In this document: positions 20,870 to 32,268 of the stretch, piece by piece
Layout of the letters: each line of letters begins with the position of its first letter
How positions within the stretch are numbered: the first letter of the stretch is position 1
NCBI GenBank assembly: GCA_029844215.1
Contig: CM056725.1
Location: 35,804,485-35,868,484, forward strand
From: Przewalskia tangutica
Taxonomy: Eukaryota > Streptophyta > Magnoliopsida > Solanales > Solanaceae
Direction: 5' to 3'
DNA: 64,000 bases
Notes under the pieces: model-generated
The model's database searches: none
What the model saw: the letters and a program-made list of their open reading frames with translations, nothing else
What the model was told of the DNA's origin: nothing
Position numbers and translations under genes: made by a program

Positions 20870-23800
20870 TGTCACGACAACCGAGTTCGTGGGTGCCTTA
20901 CCCGGGCACCCAAGTAGTCATACATCAGAGAAAATCAGCGGAACATAAAACAATAACATGATACATTGCAAAGAAGACACATGTTTATCTGAAGAAAAGT
21001 TGCCTTTCGGCGTATATATAAAAACTCTTTAAAAAATGAACAGTTTAATCCTTTTTACAAACCACGCCACAACGATTACTCTGACCTCTACGAATGATAT
21101 GACATCAACGGGGCGGGGCCGTCATACCTCTGAATGTAAGCACCAACAGGGACTATACCAAGATACGCCTCCGAAGAAACGGAGCTTTCCCAAACGCTGA
21201 ACTGTGACTCTAGGAGCGAGGATCAACGACTGGTGTACCTTTACCTGCGGCATGAACGCAGCCCCCCGAAGGAGTCGATAACAGTACCAAATATGTGAAA
21301 TCGAAAATAAATCGTAAATGAAATCATAGTAGTCTATATAAAGCAGAGACATGTATGATAACCAAACTACGATTCACAATAAATAAGCGATCGTGCCAAG
21401 TCGTGACTCGCGCTCAAAGTCATCACAATAGAACGTGCGGGGTAAATGCGAAGGCATAGCCGACTACTAAGACCCAGCACGCGAAATACCATAAACTATA
21501 TCACGAGGTCTTTCTGCACCGCACATGATCGGGCGCCACTCGCGCGGTATCACCGTCGCGTCTATCCTCGAACTTACCGCGACTCGCATAGGTCACACAT
21601 GCACCGCGCATGAGGTATACCCCGCGTCGGAGCGGCTTAACCCCGGTATCCGCCTAGGCTCCCGCGGCCGCATAGTCTCAAAAGACCGCATAGTCTCAGC
21701 GGACGCATAGGGAATCCCCGCGTCGGGCTAAACACCGGAATGATCAATCACGAGCATACCGCTCGCATAGTCACAAAGGACGCGTAGCCGTATAGACGCA
21801 TCAGGGTGGCAAGCCCTCGGTATAATAAGTCGAGGGTAGGTGATATAATATGATCTAATGGACTTACCGTTTAGCAACGTAAGCACATCAAGAATGACCC
21901 CCCTTACATAACAACCACAAGATACTAACACACGTAGCATCCTAACATGTTTACTTATCAAATCAACAAGAAAGTATTACAAGGCTATCACAAACCAATA
22001 CAATCAAGTTATTCACACAAGGTACTTTCTACTAACAAGTTCGGGTATCTATTCCCAAAGTACTTCATTCATTAAATTTTTTTACAAGAATCATTTCTTT
22101 CACACAAGTCACACAATACGTAGTACAAAAGAGTATTTGTCTTTTAAGTAAACCAAAACACTTACCTTTGTAAAATCAAGTAACAACATTATTTTCCAAG
22201 CGTTCAAGTTTGCCTAATTTCAAATGTTCACGTTTCTTATTTTAGAAAGGTTTAAATCTCATATTATTAACCACGTAATAATATAATCCTCTTTTAAAAC
22301 AACCTGAGAAACATATGCCTTATATGTGAGTAGGTTATTCTTGTTCATAATCAATCTGATTAAGCGTAGTGATCTAGGAAATGTAATATCATTTTGTCTC
22401 ATCTTAGCTCCTATGCAGATGGAGGTTTCTACTGGTTTTACTAATACTTAATTAGTCAAAACATTTCCTTTTATTAACGCTGCGGTGGTTTGTCGATACA
22501 CATTCTGATTTCCGAAATCAGTAAAACATTAACCCTTTTAAAAACCAAGTACTCATTACTCACGAATGAGGTTTCACACAAAATTCACATAATTCAATTA
22601 AGTTAAGTCTCTTATCTTACAAGATCAAGTCTCTTAACTTCTAAAATAATTAAATCATTCGTTTTATCTTTCTTAAGCCGTTATACCTAACTTCCCATAA
22701 AGCTAGTATAACTCTTAAGCTTTTAAAACCAAGTATTACTCTTCTTTTTAAAAACAGTTCTTAATTCTCTTGAACTACTTCAAGATTATTATTATTCGGG
22801 CTTAAGTCAAAATACATTGCCGTACAACTACGTTCAATTAATACACGTACGTCTACCGTACTACATAGTTATACACATATCATGCTAGAAGAGATAGGAA
22901 GAGGTTCACATACCTCGCGACGATTATCGACTATTAGCAAATCGCTCACTTGGCTATAACCCGCTAGCACGGTCCACCTTCTCAAGTAGCACATGCTCCT
23001 CGCAGAACATTCAACCTATACAGGTTACACAAGTCTATCAAGGTCTAGACTACTCGGTAGAATAAATCTAGATACAAGACCTTACGGGAAAATTGGGCGA
23101 CCGCTTCCCTGCAGTCAAACTACACAAGTCTCATGTCTGATCCATGTAATTACTGATTCGTTCTCTTCTTTAAATTCAGGCTTAAGTCCAAAGACATTGC
23201 CACAAAACTATGCTCAGTTCTATATATAGTATACTTCAACTATATATTCCTACAACATGTAATATCCAATTACAATAGGGGGACAAGATAATTACCTCGA
23301 TAAGCCCATAATTATCCAAGTACAGATGTCGATCCTGAGCAAGGTTTAGATCATACTCCATCCGATCCAAACCGCTCCAAACAACCCTTAGAAGTTCTAC
23401 GCAACTTCTCCTTAACACTTCCACCGACTATGAAGGTGGTCCTTAGGGTTTCGTTTTTGTGGTGAGGAAAGTATAATCGTATTTTCCGGGTTTTTCGTAT
23501 AGAGGGTACTTTGGAAAGTACTACAAGGTAAGGCTAAGGTATTTTAGGTATAGTGACAATACTTGGAGAAGTATTTCCCAACCAAGGGGGGTAGTATTTC
23601 GACTAGCAACTAGGCTAGGGGGGGGAGAGGTACTCTCGGCCACAAGGCCTACTCAAGGGGGGAAGGGTTGGACGAGAACCATACTTAAGGGGGAGAGGGA
23701 TTTCAACACTTAGGAAAATTTGTGGATGAAGAAAGTTCATCACTTAGAGGGGTATTTATAGGACAAGCCAAGGCCAACCAATGGCCAAGATTAATCCAAG

Positions 23801-24178
23801 TGTAGGGTGTGGATTTAGCCAAGTGTCTTATGGGTCCCACTTTCTCATCTACCACACAAAATATCTACACAACATTGACCAAACATTTTTGGCAAGAAAA
23901 ACACAAAAAACGTGCTCAACCAAAAAGCCCCAAAAACCGTCCACTTGGGTGACAAGTGTCACCCTCCCGTTGGTCCAAAATATTTCATCTCTCGGAAAAA
24001 TCCGTAAAAATAATAAATGACATAGCCGGAATTTTCCCCTAAAGCGTGAAACCGTTTCGTCGAAAAACGACTCTAACCGGGTGTTGTGCACAAATAAAAA
24101 TCGGCCAAGCCTTACTTTAAAGCCCAAACTTTCTACGTACGTCCTTACGTACATACTCTGGAAATACGGGGTATAACA
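20870..24178 (-). repeat. 5' LTR of element B (3309 bp)
   Basis: Complete minus-strand LTR from TGTCACGAC at 20870 to ggggtataaca at 24178. TATTTATA at 23753-23760, about 420 bp inside the LTR 5' end; dyad GGGTGACA-AG-TGTCACCC near 23947-23964; poly-G run near 23619-23626. Very close to 15063-18228 over their shared length. Confidence 0.85.
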
Positions 24179-24958
24179 ACGAGGGCACAGGCCCAATCAT
24201 CACCTGGGGTGGTGCTTCATTCGGGGAGTTCTGCAACGTCGCCACGGCCCAGTGAGTTTAGCGCAATGGCGGCGATTCCTCTGCGGCCATGATATATGAG
24301 CCTTGGTTCCGGCCACGGAGCAGAGAATATGGATTACAAAGGAATGGACCTGTTACTAGCTAGGATTTTAGCAGCCAGAGAATATAGAGTGCACCGATAT
24401 ATCACAGGTCTAGACGATTATCTAGAAAAAGGTTGTACAAGAGTAGCTCTTCAGTCAGGCATGGATATTGCCCGCATACAAGCTTATGCACAGCAGTCCG
24501 AGAAACGTAGGGATCGACGGGTTAACCAAGATCGGCAGAAGAGGGCCAGAATGGCAGGGTCCTTTGGTAACTTTCGAGGTGGATCACCTCGGCCAGATCG
24601 ATATGCACCTCGCCCGGTCTGCAGTGGTCCTCGCGCACTTCGTGGCGTTCGGGGTATCGCCGAGTTGGTGAACTCGGGGCTCCTGATTCACATCTACACG
24701 TAGGTTCTAGCCAGCCGAGTTCAGTTTTTCCCTCAGTGTTCACAGTGTGGCAGGCGTCATCCCGGGGAATGTCGTCTTTTTGTTGGTACTTGTTTTACTT
24801 GAGGCCAGCAGGGCCATTTTGCGAGAAATTGTCCGACTAGAGGTGGTGCGGACGTAGAGACTTAGCCTTCGGGATCAGTGGCTAGTTAATCACCTTCCCT
24901 AGCTATGCGCCCTACGGGGCAGGATTGATTAGAACGACATAGGGGAGTGAAGCAGTAG
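24179..24958 (+). pseudogene. gag remnant of outer element, core missing, zinc knuckle with stop
   Basis: Plus-strand internal region of the outer element resumes here after element B. The frame at 24296-24703 carries HRYITGLDDYLEKGCTRVAL and then YAQQSEKRRDRRVNQDRQKR, the C-terminal end of a Gypsy gag. The zinc knuckle at 24791-24832 has the spacing CX2[stop]X4HX4C: the second cysteine codon is TGA at 24800-24802, while QQGHFARNCP follows in frame. The gag core before position 24296 is absent, as in B and D. The reading ends in a stop at 24956-24958. It is not expected to give a working nucleocapsid. Confidence 0.68.
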
Positions 24959-25639
24959 ATACAGGTTTATCCTTAACCCTCTAGAGATTTGTACGTGTGA
25001 TAAGATGAGTATATCTTAAGTGTTATGTTCAGATAACATAGTGTTAATTGTGATTAGAAATTATGATTAGTTAAAGGGTAAGATTGGGGATAGGGAAAGT
25101 GTGAGCCTTAGAGCTTTATACATGGAGACCTTAGAGGTAAGGCCATCTCGAGTAGAAGATTTATATTTTTATGTTTGACCCTTATCGGAGTGCATAGTAC
25201 ACGTGAGATATGTTTGTGTGATAAGTCCCTGAGTGGTATAAATGAAGAGGGTAGTTGAGCTAAGAAGACCGCTAGGTTTTCGTGACTTGATTGTGAGATT
25301 GTTCCGGATCGGGGAACAAGAGTTTGGCACGATAGCGGGTCGGGATGAGGACCGATCGCGGGTCAACCCGCGGCCTGTTTGTGGTGGGGTCAGTTTGAGG
25401 TGGTCCCGCTGTGTGATAGGGTCACGAGGGTGTTAGGCCCAAGTTTAGTTAACCATCGTACGAGTTCGTGGATGTGTTCGACCCGATGGCCGGGCGATGA
25501 GGTCACCATCTTATCTTTCGATCGGGGCCCGTGTACTTTCGGCGATGGGTTATGCGAGATGATTATATCGGGAAGGTTGTAAGGCATGCGAGGTGCGCTT
25601 TCACCTTATGACAGCAATGGAGCCAGTTCTGGTATTTCT
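24959..25639 (+). other. Internal spacer of outer element
   Basis: No recognisable coding. Collinear with the spacer of B and D, with short stretches such as GGGTCACGAGGGTGTTAGGC conserved between subfamilies. Confidence 0.55.
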
Positions 25640-26260
25640 TTTTCGGAAGTTTTACCGTGCCAAAGTTAGGAACTCGTAAGTCTCGATGTCGCATTCGCCT
25701 CGGGCCAGTGTTTGGATTTCAGGGGTAGCTGTGAGGATTGTTGCCTCCTGTTGAGGGAGTGTTTTATAGCTACCATTTCAGTATTCGGATATCGCCTTAT
25801 GACGCATTGTAGGGGCGGAAGTGTAAGTTGTCGGTCGATTGGTTCGATGTTGGCAAGGTTCAGATAGTTGGTTCATACTTGTTTCAGCAGGATGTGGATA
25901 GGGTGAAGCTTATCCAGAATAGGTTATTGGCGGCTCGAGTCAGCGAAGTCGTGTGGATAATCGGCGGCACGCTGAGTTCGAGTTGATGGTGGGTCTTCTT
26001 GAAGGTACCACCCCGGAAAGGGTGTGACGAGTTTTGGAAAACAGAGGGAATTTAGCCCGAGTTACTTTGGGCCTTTTCAGATCATTTGGAAAATAGGCCA
26101 AATTGCCTATAGGTTAGCATTGTCGTCCGACGTAGGAGGCAGTATGTTCGGTCTTTTCGTGTTGCTATGATCAGAAAATATCGGGGATCCATCCAGAATG
26201 TTCCCAGTTAATGATGACCAAGTTGGAGGTAGTAACCCAGAGTTTTGGAAACTGAAGCAG
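25640..26260 (+). pseudogene. Integrase C-terminal remnant of outer element
   Basis: Nucleotide-collinear with the B and D integrase tails. The stretch around 25795-25925 corresponds to PYEALWGR, LPVDWFDVGKVQIVG and FQQDVDRVKL-like segments split across frames. The stretch at about 26100-26215 corresponds to the KY-DPSRVF-VNDD region. As in B and D, the upstream catalytic part is absent. The parallel structure in three copies shows that they descend from one already deleted ancestor. Confidence 0.58.
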
Positions 26261-26558
26261 TAACAGGAATGTGGTAAGTTATGAGAAAGAGTTCAAGTGT
26301 GCGAGAAAGTGCAACGAGTAAGGAAGAAGCGAGCATATGTTGAGAACATAGATGTGATCATTACTTTTGTGAAGTAAGTGCGAAGGAGTATATTTTAGAC
26401 CTCGGGTGGGAGTTTTTGTGATGTTAGAGGTGATTCCTCGTGGACTTGGATTAAATATTTGAGCGTATGTTATTTTATGGCCAGGTGTGGCATGTTTGTT
26501 TTCGTAAGTATAGTAGTGAAGACTATACTGGCGCATGTATGTTTTGAGACTTAGAAGG

Positions 26559-26593
26559 AACATTCGGGACGAATGTTTCTAAGGAGGGGAGAA
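26559..26593 (+). promoter_or_regulatory. Polypurine tract and inverted repeat (outer element)
   Basis: AACATTCG-GGA-CGAATGTT at 26559-26577, then AAGGAGGGGAGAA at 26581-26593 directly against the 3' LTR. Confidence 0.85.
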
Positions 26594-29500
26594 TGTTATA
26601 CCCCGTATTTCCAGAGTATGTACGTGAGGACGTACGTAGAAAAGTTTGAGCCTTAAAGTTAGGCAAGGACGAAATTTTGTTCACAACTACCGAAAAGAAT
26701 CGTTTTTCGACGAAACGTTTTACAAAACTTGCGAAGGGAAAAATGCGGCTATGTCATTTATTATTTTTGCGGATTTTTCCGAGAGATAAAATATTTTGGA
26801 CCAACGAGAGGGCGACACTTGTCACCCTCTAATTGGCGGATGTGTGGGCGTCTTTTGGACGATTTGGAAGTCTTGGAGTAGGTAGGATATTTGTGATATT
26901 TTGTGTGGTAGTTGGATAAGGTACACATAGATGAATCCTCACCCTACACTTGCCTACCACTTGGCTTGATCTTGGCCATTGATTTCCCTATAAATACCCC
27001 CCTAAATTGATGGTTTTCTTCATCCCTTAAATCATTTCTAAGTCTTGAAATCCCTCCCCCCCCCCCCCCTTCCTAGTTGTGCTAGCCGAAACCCCTCCCC
27101 CTTTGTGAGGCCCTTGGCCGAGAAACACCTCCCCCCTTGAGAAGGCTTTGGCCGAGAGGTACCCCCCCTACCTTGAGTTGCTCTCGTCCAAATACACCCC
27201 CCCCCCTTGGTAGAAAAGTATTCTCCAAGTATAGTTACTATTCCAAAATACCTTGGCCCAAATACCTTGTAGTATTCCAAGGTTATCCCTATACTAAAAG
27301 CCCAGAAATACTATTATACTTTCCTTCAGTCACAAAAACGAAACCCTAAGGAAAATCTTCATAGCCGGTTGAAGTATTAAGAAGAAGTTGCGTAGAACTT
27401 CTAAGGGTTGTTTGGAGCGGGTTGGAGCACCCGGAGTAGGAGCTAAACGTTGCTCAGGATCGACATTAAATCTTGGATAATTTTGGGCTTATCGAGGTAA
27501 ATACTCTTGTCCTTATATTGTAATTGGAAATTACATACTGTAGTAGTATAGAAATGAATATAAGATTCATAGAAGAGAATTGAACTGTAATAGAAGGATA
27601 TTACAGAAGAGAGTTAAACTGAAATCGCATCAGAAGAATATTAAAGAAGAGATTAAACTGTACTTACATAGGATTGTATTTACAGTAGACTTGTGTAGCT
27701 TAACGGGTAGGGTAGTGCTGCCCAATTTTTCCGTAGAATAGAGAAGCCTCTGCTTAGAATGTTCTACAGAGTAGTCTAGACATTGATAGACTTGTATAAC
27801 CTTTATAGGTTGAAAGTTCTGCGAGTAGCATGTTCTACTTGAAAGGTGGACAAGGCTAGCCGGGTTAGCAAGTGGGCGTTTGCTAATAGTCGATAATCGT
27901 CGCGAGGTATGTGATTCTTCCTATCCTCTTGAGCATGATATTTTAAAAGAATATATATATATAGTACGGTAGACGTACGTGTGTTAACTGAACGTAGTTT
28001 TACGGCAATGTCTTTTGACTTAAGCCTGAATAATAAGAATCTTGAAGTATTTCAAGAGAATTAAGAAACCTTTTTGAAAGAAGAGTAATACTTGGTTTTA
28101 AAAACTTAAGAATTATACTAGCTTTATGGGAAGTTAGGTATAACGGCTTAAGAGTGATAAAAATAATGATTTATTGATTTTAGAAGTTAAGAGACTTGAT
28201 CTTAAAAGATAAGAGACTTGACTTAATTAAATTAATATGAGTTTTGTTAAAAAGTGTGAAACCTCATTCGTGAGTAATGAGTACTTGGTTTTAAAAGGAA
28301 TAATGTTTCTTGATTTGAATCAGAATAAGTATCGAACAAACCACTGCAGTGTTAATAAGGGAAATGTATTGACTAATTAAGTATTATTAAAACCAGTAGA
28401 AACCCCCATCTGCATAGAAGCTAAGATGAGACAAAATGATATTACATTTCCTAGATCATGGCTGCGTTAATAAGATTGTTATAAACAAGAATAACCTACT
28501 CACATATAAGGCATATGTTTCTCAAATTGTTTTAAAGGAGAATTACATCATTAAGTGATTAAAACTATGAACTACGAAACCTTTCGAAAATGAGAAACTT
28601 GAGCATTTGAAATTAGGCAAACTTGAACGTTTGGAAAATAATGTTGTTACTTGATTTTACAAAGGGAAGTGTTTTGGTTTACTTAAAAAGAGAGTCACTC
28701 TATTTTTATACTACGGGTATTGTGTGACTTTTGTGAAAGAAACGGATCTTTTAAAGAGTTAATGTATGAAGTACTTTGGGGATAAAAACCCGAACTTGTT
28801 AACATAAAGAAAGTACCTTGTGTGAATAACTTGATTGTGTTGGTTTGTGATAGCCTTGTAATACTTTCTTGTTGATTTGATAAGTAAACATGTTAGGATG
28901 CTACGTGTGTTAGTATCTTGTGATGTTTGTGTAAAGGGGTTTCCCTTGTTGTGCTTATGTTGTTTAACGATAAGCTGTTATGTTAGTATTATATCACTCA
29001 CCTCTTGACATGATTCCGGGGGTTAAGCTGCCCTCCGATGCGGGGTAGACTCAGGCGGGTCTGTGTGACCTATGATTCGAGAATACCTCATGCGGGTCTG
29101 TGTGACCTATGCGGAGCTACGAGAGTTCCAGGTTAGTGTGCGGCCTTTATGGTCATGCGGTCTATGTGGCCATGCGGTGCGAGTCGGGGCGTTCTTGGGA
29201 GTAGCTACCCTCGCGAGGAATACCTCATGCGGGCCATTGGAGTGGCCTATGCGGGCTGCGGGAAGTTCGGGACTAGACGCGCGCATTAGATCTGCGAGCG
29301 AGTGGCGGCCGATCATGTGGCGGTCTAGACAGATCTCATGATACAGTTTATGACCTTGTTGGTACTGTGGGTTTTAGTAGTCGGCTATGCCTTCGTACTT
29401 ACCCCGTACGGTTTTATTATGACACAGGTGGGACCTGGTGTTCATGTGTGTTCCTTGGTGCTTTTATATCATAGACTGCCGGCAGTGAGGAAGGTATTCC

Positions 29501-30103
29501 ACGGGCATGATTGATGTTGTGGGCGTGAGACCCATAGTTGTATTTGAGTGATGACTTTGAGGGCGTGAGTCCCTGACTTGACATGACTGCTTATTTATTG
29601 TGAACTGTAGTTTAGTTATCATACATGTCTCCTGCTTTATATAGACTACTATGATTTCATTTACAGTACTTTCAGTTTCACATACTTGGTACCTGTTGTA
29701 CTGACCTCCTTCGGGGGGCTGCGTTCATGCCGCAGGAAGAAGTACACCAGTCGTCGATCCTCGCTCTTAGGATCACAGTTCAGCGTTTGGGAAGCTCCGT
29801 TTCTCCGGAGGCTTATCAGTGGTATAGTCCCCTGTCGTTGTAGGTACTTACATTCAGGGGTATGGCGGGGCCCTGTCCCGCCATTGTTGTCATATCATTC
29901 TTAGAGGTGCAGTAATCTTGTTGTGGCGGGGTTTGTAAAAAGGGATATCGCTCAAGTTTATATATATGCCGAAAGGCAACTTTTCTCTGATAAACTGTTT
30001 TTATTTCATGTCTTGTTTTATATTCCGCTGATTACTCTGATGTATGTCTACTTGGGTGCCCGGGGTAAGGCACCAGTCACGGGCCCGGGTTCGGGTCATG
30101 ACA
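26594..30103 (+). repeat. 3' LTR of outer element (3510 bp)
   Basis: TGTTATACCCC to GGGTCATGACA. TATAAATA at 26989-26996; U3 dyad near 26809-26830. The C-rich tract at about 27053-27215 includes 176 bp (27080-27255) absent from the 5' LTR. The GC-rich repeat zone lies at about 29020-29345. This copy keeps most CAG, CTG and CCG triplets that are shortened in the 5' LTR. Confidence 0.87.
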
Positions 30104-30108
30104 CTAGC
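30104..30108. repeat. Target-site duplication CTAGC, right copy
   Basis: Matches 2785-2789 and directly follows the LTR terminal ACA. Confidence 0.88.
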
Positions 30109-30633
30109 ACTACTAGGAAGGGGGGGGGGAGATGGTGTTGGACGAGAGCTCTTCTAAGAGGGGGAAGGATTTTTAAACTTTGAAAATGTTTAAGGGATGA
30201 AGAAATCCTTCAACTAAGGGGGGGGGGGGGGTATTTATAGGGCCCTCAATGGCCAAGATTCAAGCAAGTGTGTGGATGAGATTTGGACAAGTGTTGTGTG
30301 GGTCCCACCTTATCTATCTACCCACAAAATATCTACAAAACATTGACCAAATGTTTTAGGGCTTAAAATGATAAAAACGTGCCATCTTTCTTTGCCCACA
30401 AAAACGTCCAACATTGCCACCTAAGGGTGACACATGTCGCCCTCCTATAGGTCCAAAATATTTCATCTCTCGGAAAAATCCAAAATAAATAAATTATTGA
30501 TCACGCAAAATTCTTTTACAAGTTTCGGGAAATTTTCCGTCGGAAAAACGAATCCTACATTCTTGTCCTACTAAAGGCTTGTATTTTTGTACGTACGTCC
30601 TCACATACATACTCTGGAAATACGGGGTGTAAG
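30109..30633 (-). repeat. Partial LTR, right half of fragment 3
   Basis: Resumes the LTR interrupted at 2789: poly-G runs at 30121-30130 and 30220-30231, TATTTATA near 30232-30239, dyad GGGTGACA-CA-TGTCGCCC near 30425-30442, then the LTR terminus as ggggtgtaag at about 30624-30633. Confidence 0.72.
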
Positions 30634-32268
30634 ATTTTCCTTTATTAGCGTTGCAGTGGTTTGTTCGATACTTATTCTCATTTCCGAAATCATTATAACT
30701 ATTTATTTAAAAACCAAGTACTCATTACTCACGAATGAGGTTTCACAGCTTTCTACACAATTCAAGTTCTTCACAGATCATATCAAATCAAATATAAGTC
30801 AAGCCCCTTATCTTTTAAAATCAACAACCCATTTCTTTACCTACATAAAGTTGTTATAACAGACTTCCCATAAAGCCGTTATAACACTTTATGTTTTAAA
30901 CCAACCAAATTCATTTAGCACACGTACGTCTACCGTACTACATAGTTTACAAACATCATGCTAGAAACGATAGGAAGAGGTTCACATACCTCGCGACGAT
31001 TATCGACAAATAGCAAAACGCTCCACCGTACTATAACCCTGCTAGCCTTGTCCACCCTTCAAGTAGAACACGCTACTCGTAGAACTTCAACCTATAATGG
31101 ACATATATGTCTATCAACGTCTAGACTACTCTGTAGAATATTCTAAGCAGAAGGTTCTTAATTCTACGGAAAATTGGGCAGCACTTCCTACCACAAACCA
31201 CACAAGTCTCAGTAAATACGGTCTATGTAATTACAGTTCAATTCTCTTCTTTAATATCCTTCTATATCTTATACTCATTTCTATACTACTACAGTATGTA
31301 ATCTCCAATTACAATAGAAGGATAGGATTTATTACCTCGATAAGCCCAAAATTATCCAAGATTTAATGTCGATCCTGAGCAACGTTTAGCTCCTACTCCG
31401 CGCTCAACCGCTCCAAGCAACCCTTATACGCTCCTAACCAACTCCTCTTTAAGAACCAACCTAAACAAGTGAAGAACACTAAGGTTCTTGTCCTCACAAC
31501 TCTCGGCCAAGGTGAGGCTTTAGGGGCTAGGGTGTGAAATCTTTTCTAACCTTTTGGTTAATAATCTTCCTAATACACTAAGAAAGAACACTTAAGAGTT
31601 TAGGAATTTTTGGACAAAATTTGGTTAAGGGAGAGGGGTGTGGGACGAGAACTATCAAGAGGGGGGGTGCTTCGGACGAAAGCTACTAGGAAGGGGGGGG
31701 GGGGGGGGGGTTTGGACGAGAGCTTCTCAAAGGGGGAGAGGGATTTTGAGACTTGGAATTTGTTCATGTGATGAAGAAGTCTTGCACAAGAGGGGGGTAT
31801 TTATAGAACCACCAAGGACCAAGATTAAAACAAATGGAGGGTGAGGATTTGGATCCATGTGAAGAATGAGGTCTTCCAACCAAGTGTCCACAACAATGTT
31901 GGGACATATGTCCCCCACAACAAAGAGCCATGTGGCCTTCCACTAGGCACAAAAAACGTCCAAAATACCTACCCCCACTAACCCAAAAATATCTTGCAAA
32001 ACTTGACCAATTGACTTGCCCACTAGGCCACCATTTCGTCCAACCCATGCCAACTAAGGGTGACACATGTCGCCCTCCTATTGGTCCAAAATATTTCGTC
32101 TCTCAGAAAAATCCGTAATCGGTTAAAATATTAAAAACTTAGAATTTCCTTCACAAGGTTCGGAATCTTTTCCGTCGAAAGTTCACAATTTCATCCTTAA
32201 CCTAATTAGGGCTTAAATATTCGTACGTACGTCCTCGTATACATACTCTGGAAATACGAGGTATAACA
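30634..32268 (-). repeat. Partial LTR, fragment 4
   Basis: Begins mid-LTR and runs to the terminus gaggtataaca at 32268. Contains the ACACGTACGTCTACCG block near 30920, a 20-base G run near 31691-31710, TATTTATA near 31797-31804 and the dyad GGGTGACA-CA-TGTCGCCC near 32060. No internal region follows. Confidence 0.75.

Larger units (their letters stand above)
15063..24178 (-). mobile_element. Nested minus-strand non-autonomous element B (subfamily 2)
   Basis: In transcription order: 5' LTR 20870-24178, PBS and leader, gag remnant, integrase-tail remnant, polypurine tract 18229-18241, 3' LTR 15063-18228 truncated at its far end by roughly 0.3 kb. The right end is followed by ACGAG (24179-24183), which also occurs in the plus-strand internal sequence at 15052-15056. 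This is compatible with insertion into gag followed by damage at the left edge. About 14 bp at 15057-15070 resemble an inverted scrap of leader sequence (GTACAACTTA) and may be repair filler. Confidence 0.75.
2790..30103 (+). mobile_element. Outer Ty3/Gypsy-like non-autonomous element, interrupted by nested copies (27.3 kb)
   Basis: Plus-strand element bounded by LTRs at 2790-6076 and 26594-30103 and by identical CTAGC duplications. Its own internal DNA survives as 6077-6266 (PBS, leader) and 24179-26593 (gag remnant, integrase tail, polypurine tract). The middle is occupied by plus-strand element A, a second internal start at 14771, and minus-strand element B. The two terminal LTRs share subfamily-specific sequence just inside the terminus, absent from the A LTRs, which identifies them as a pair. 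Without nested DNA the element would be about 9.5 kb with a subfamily 2 internal region. No protease, reverse transcriptase or RNase H is visible. Confidence 0.82.
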
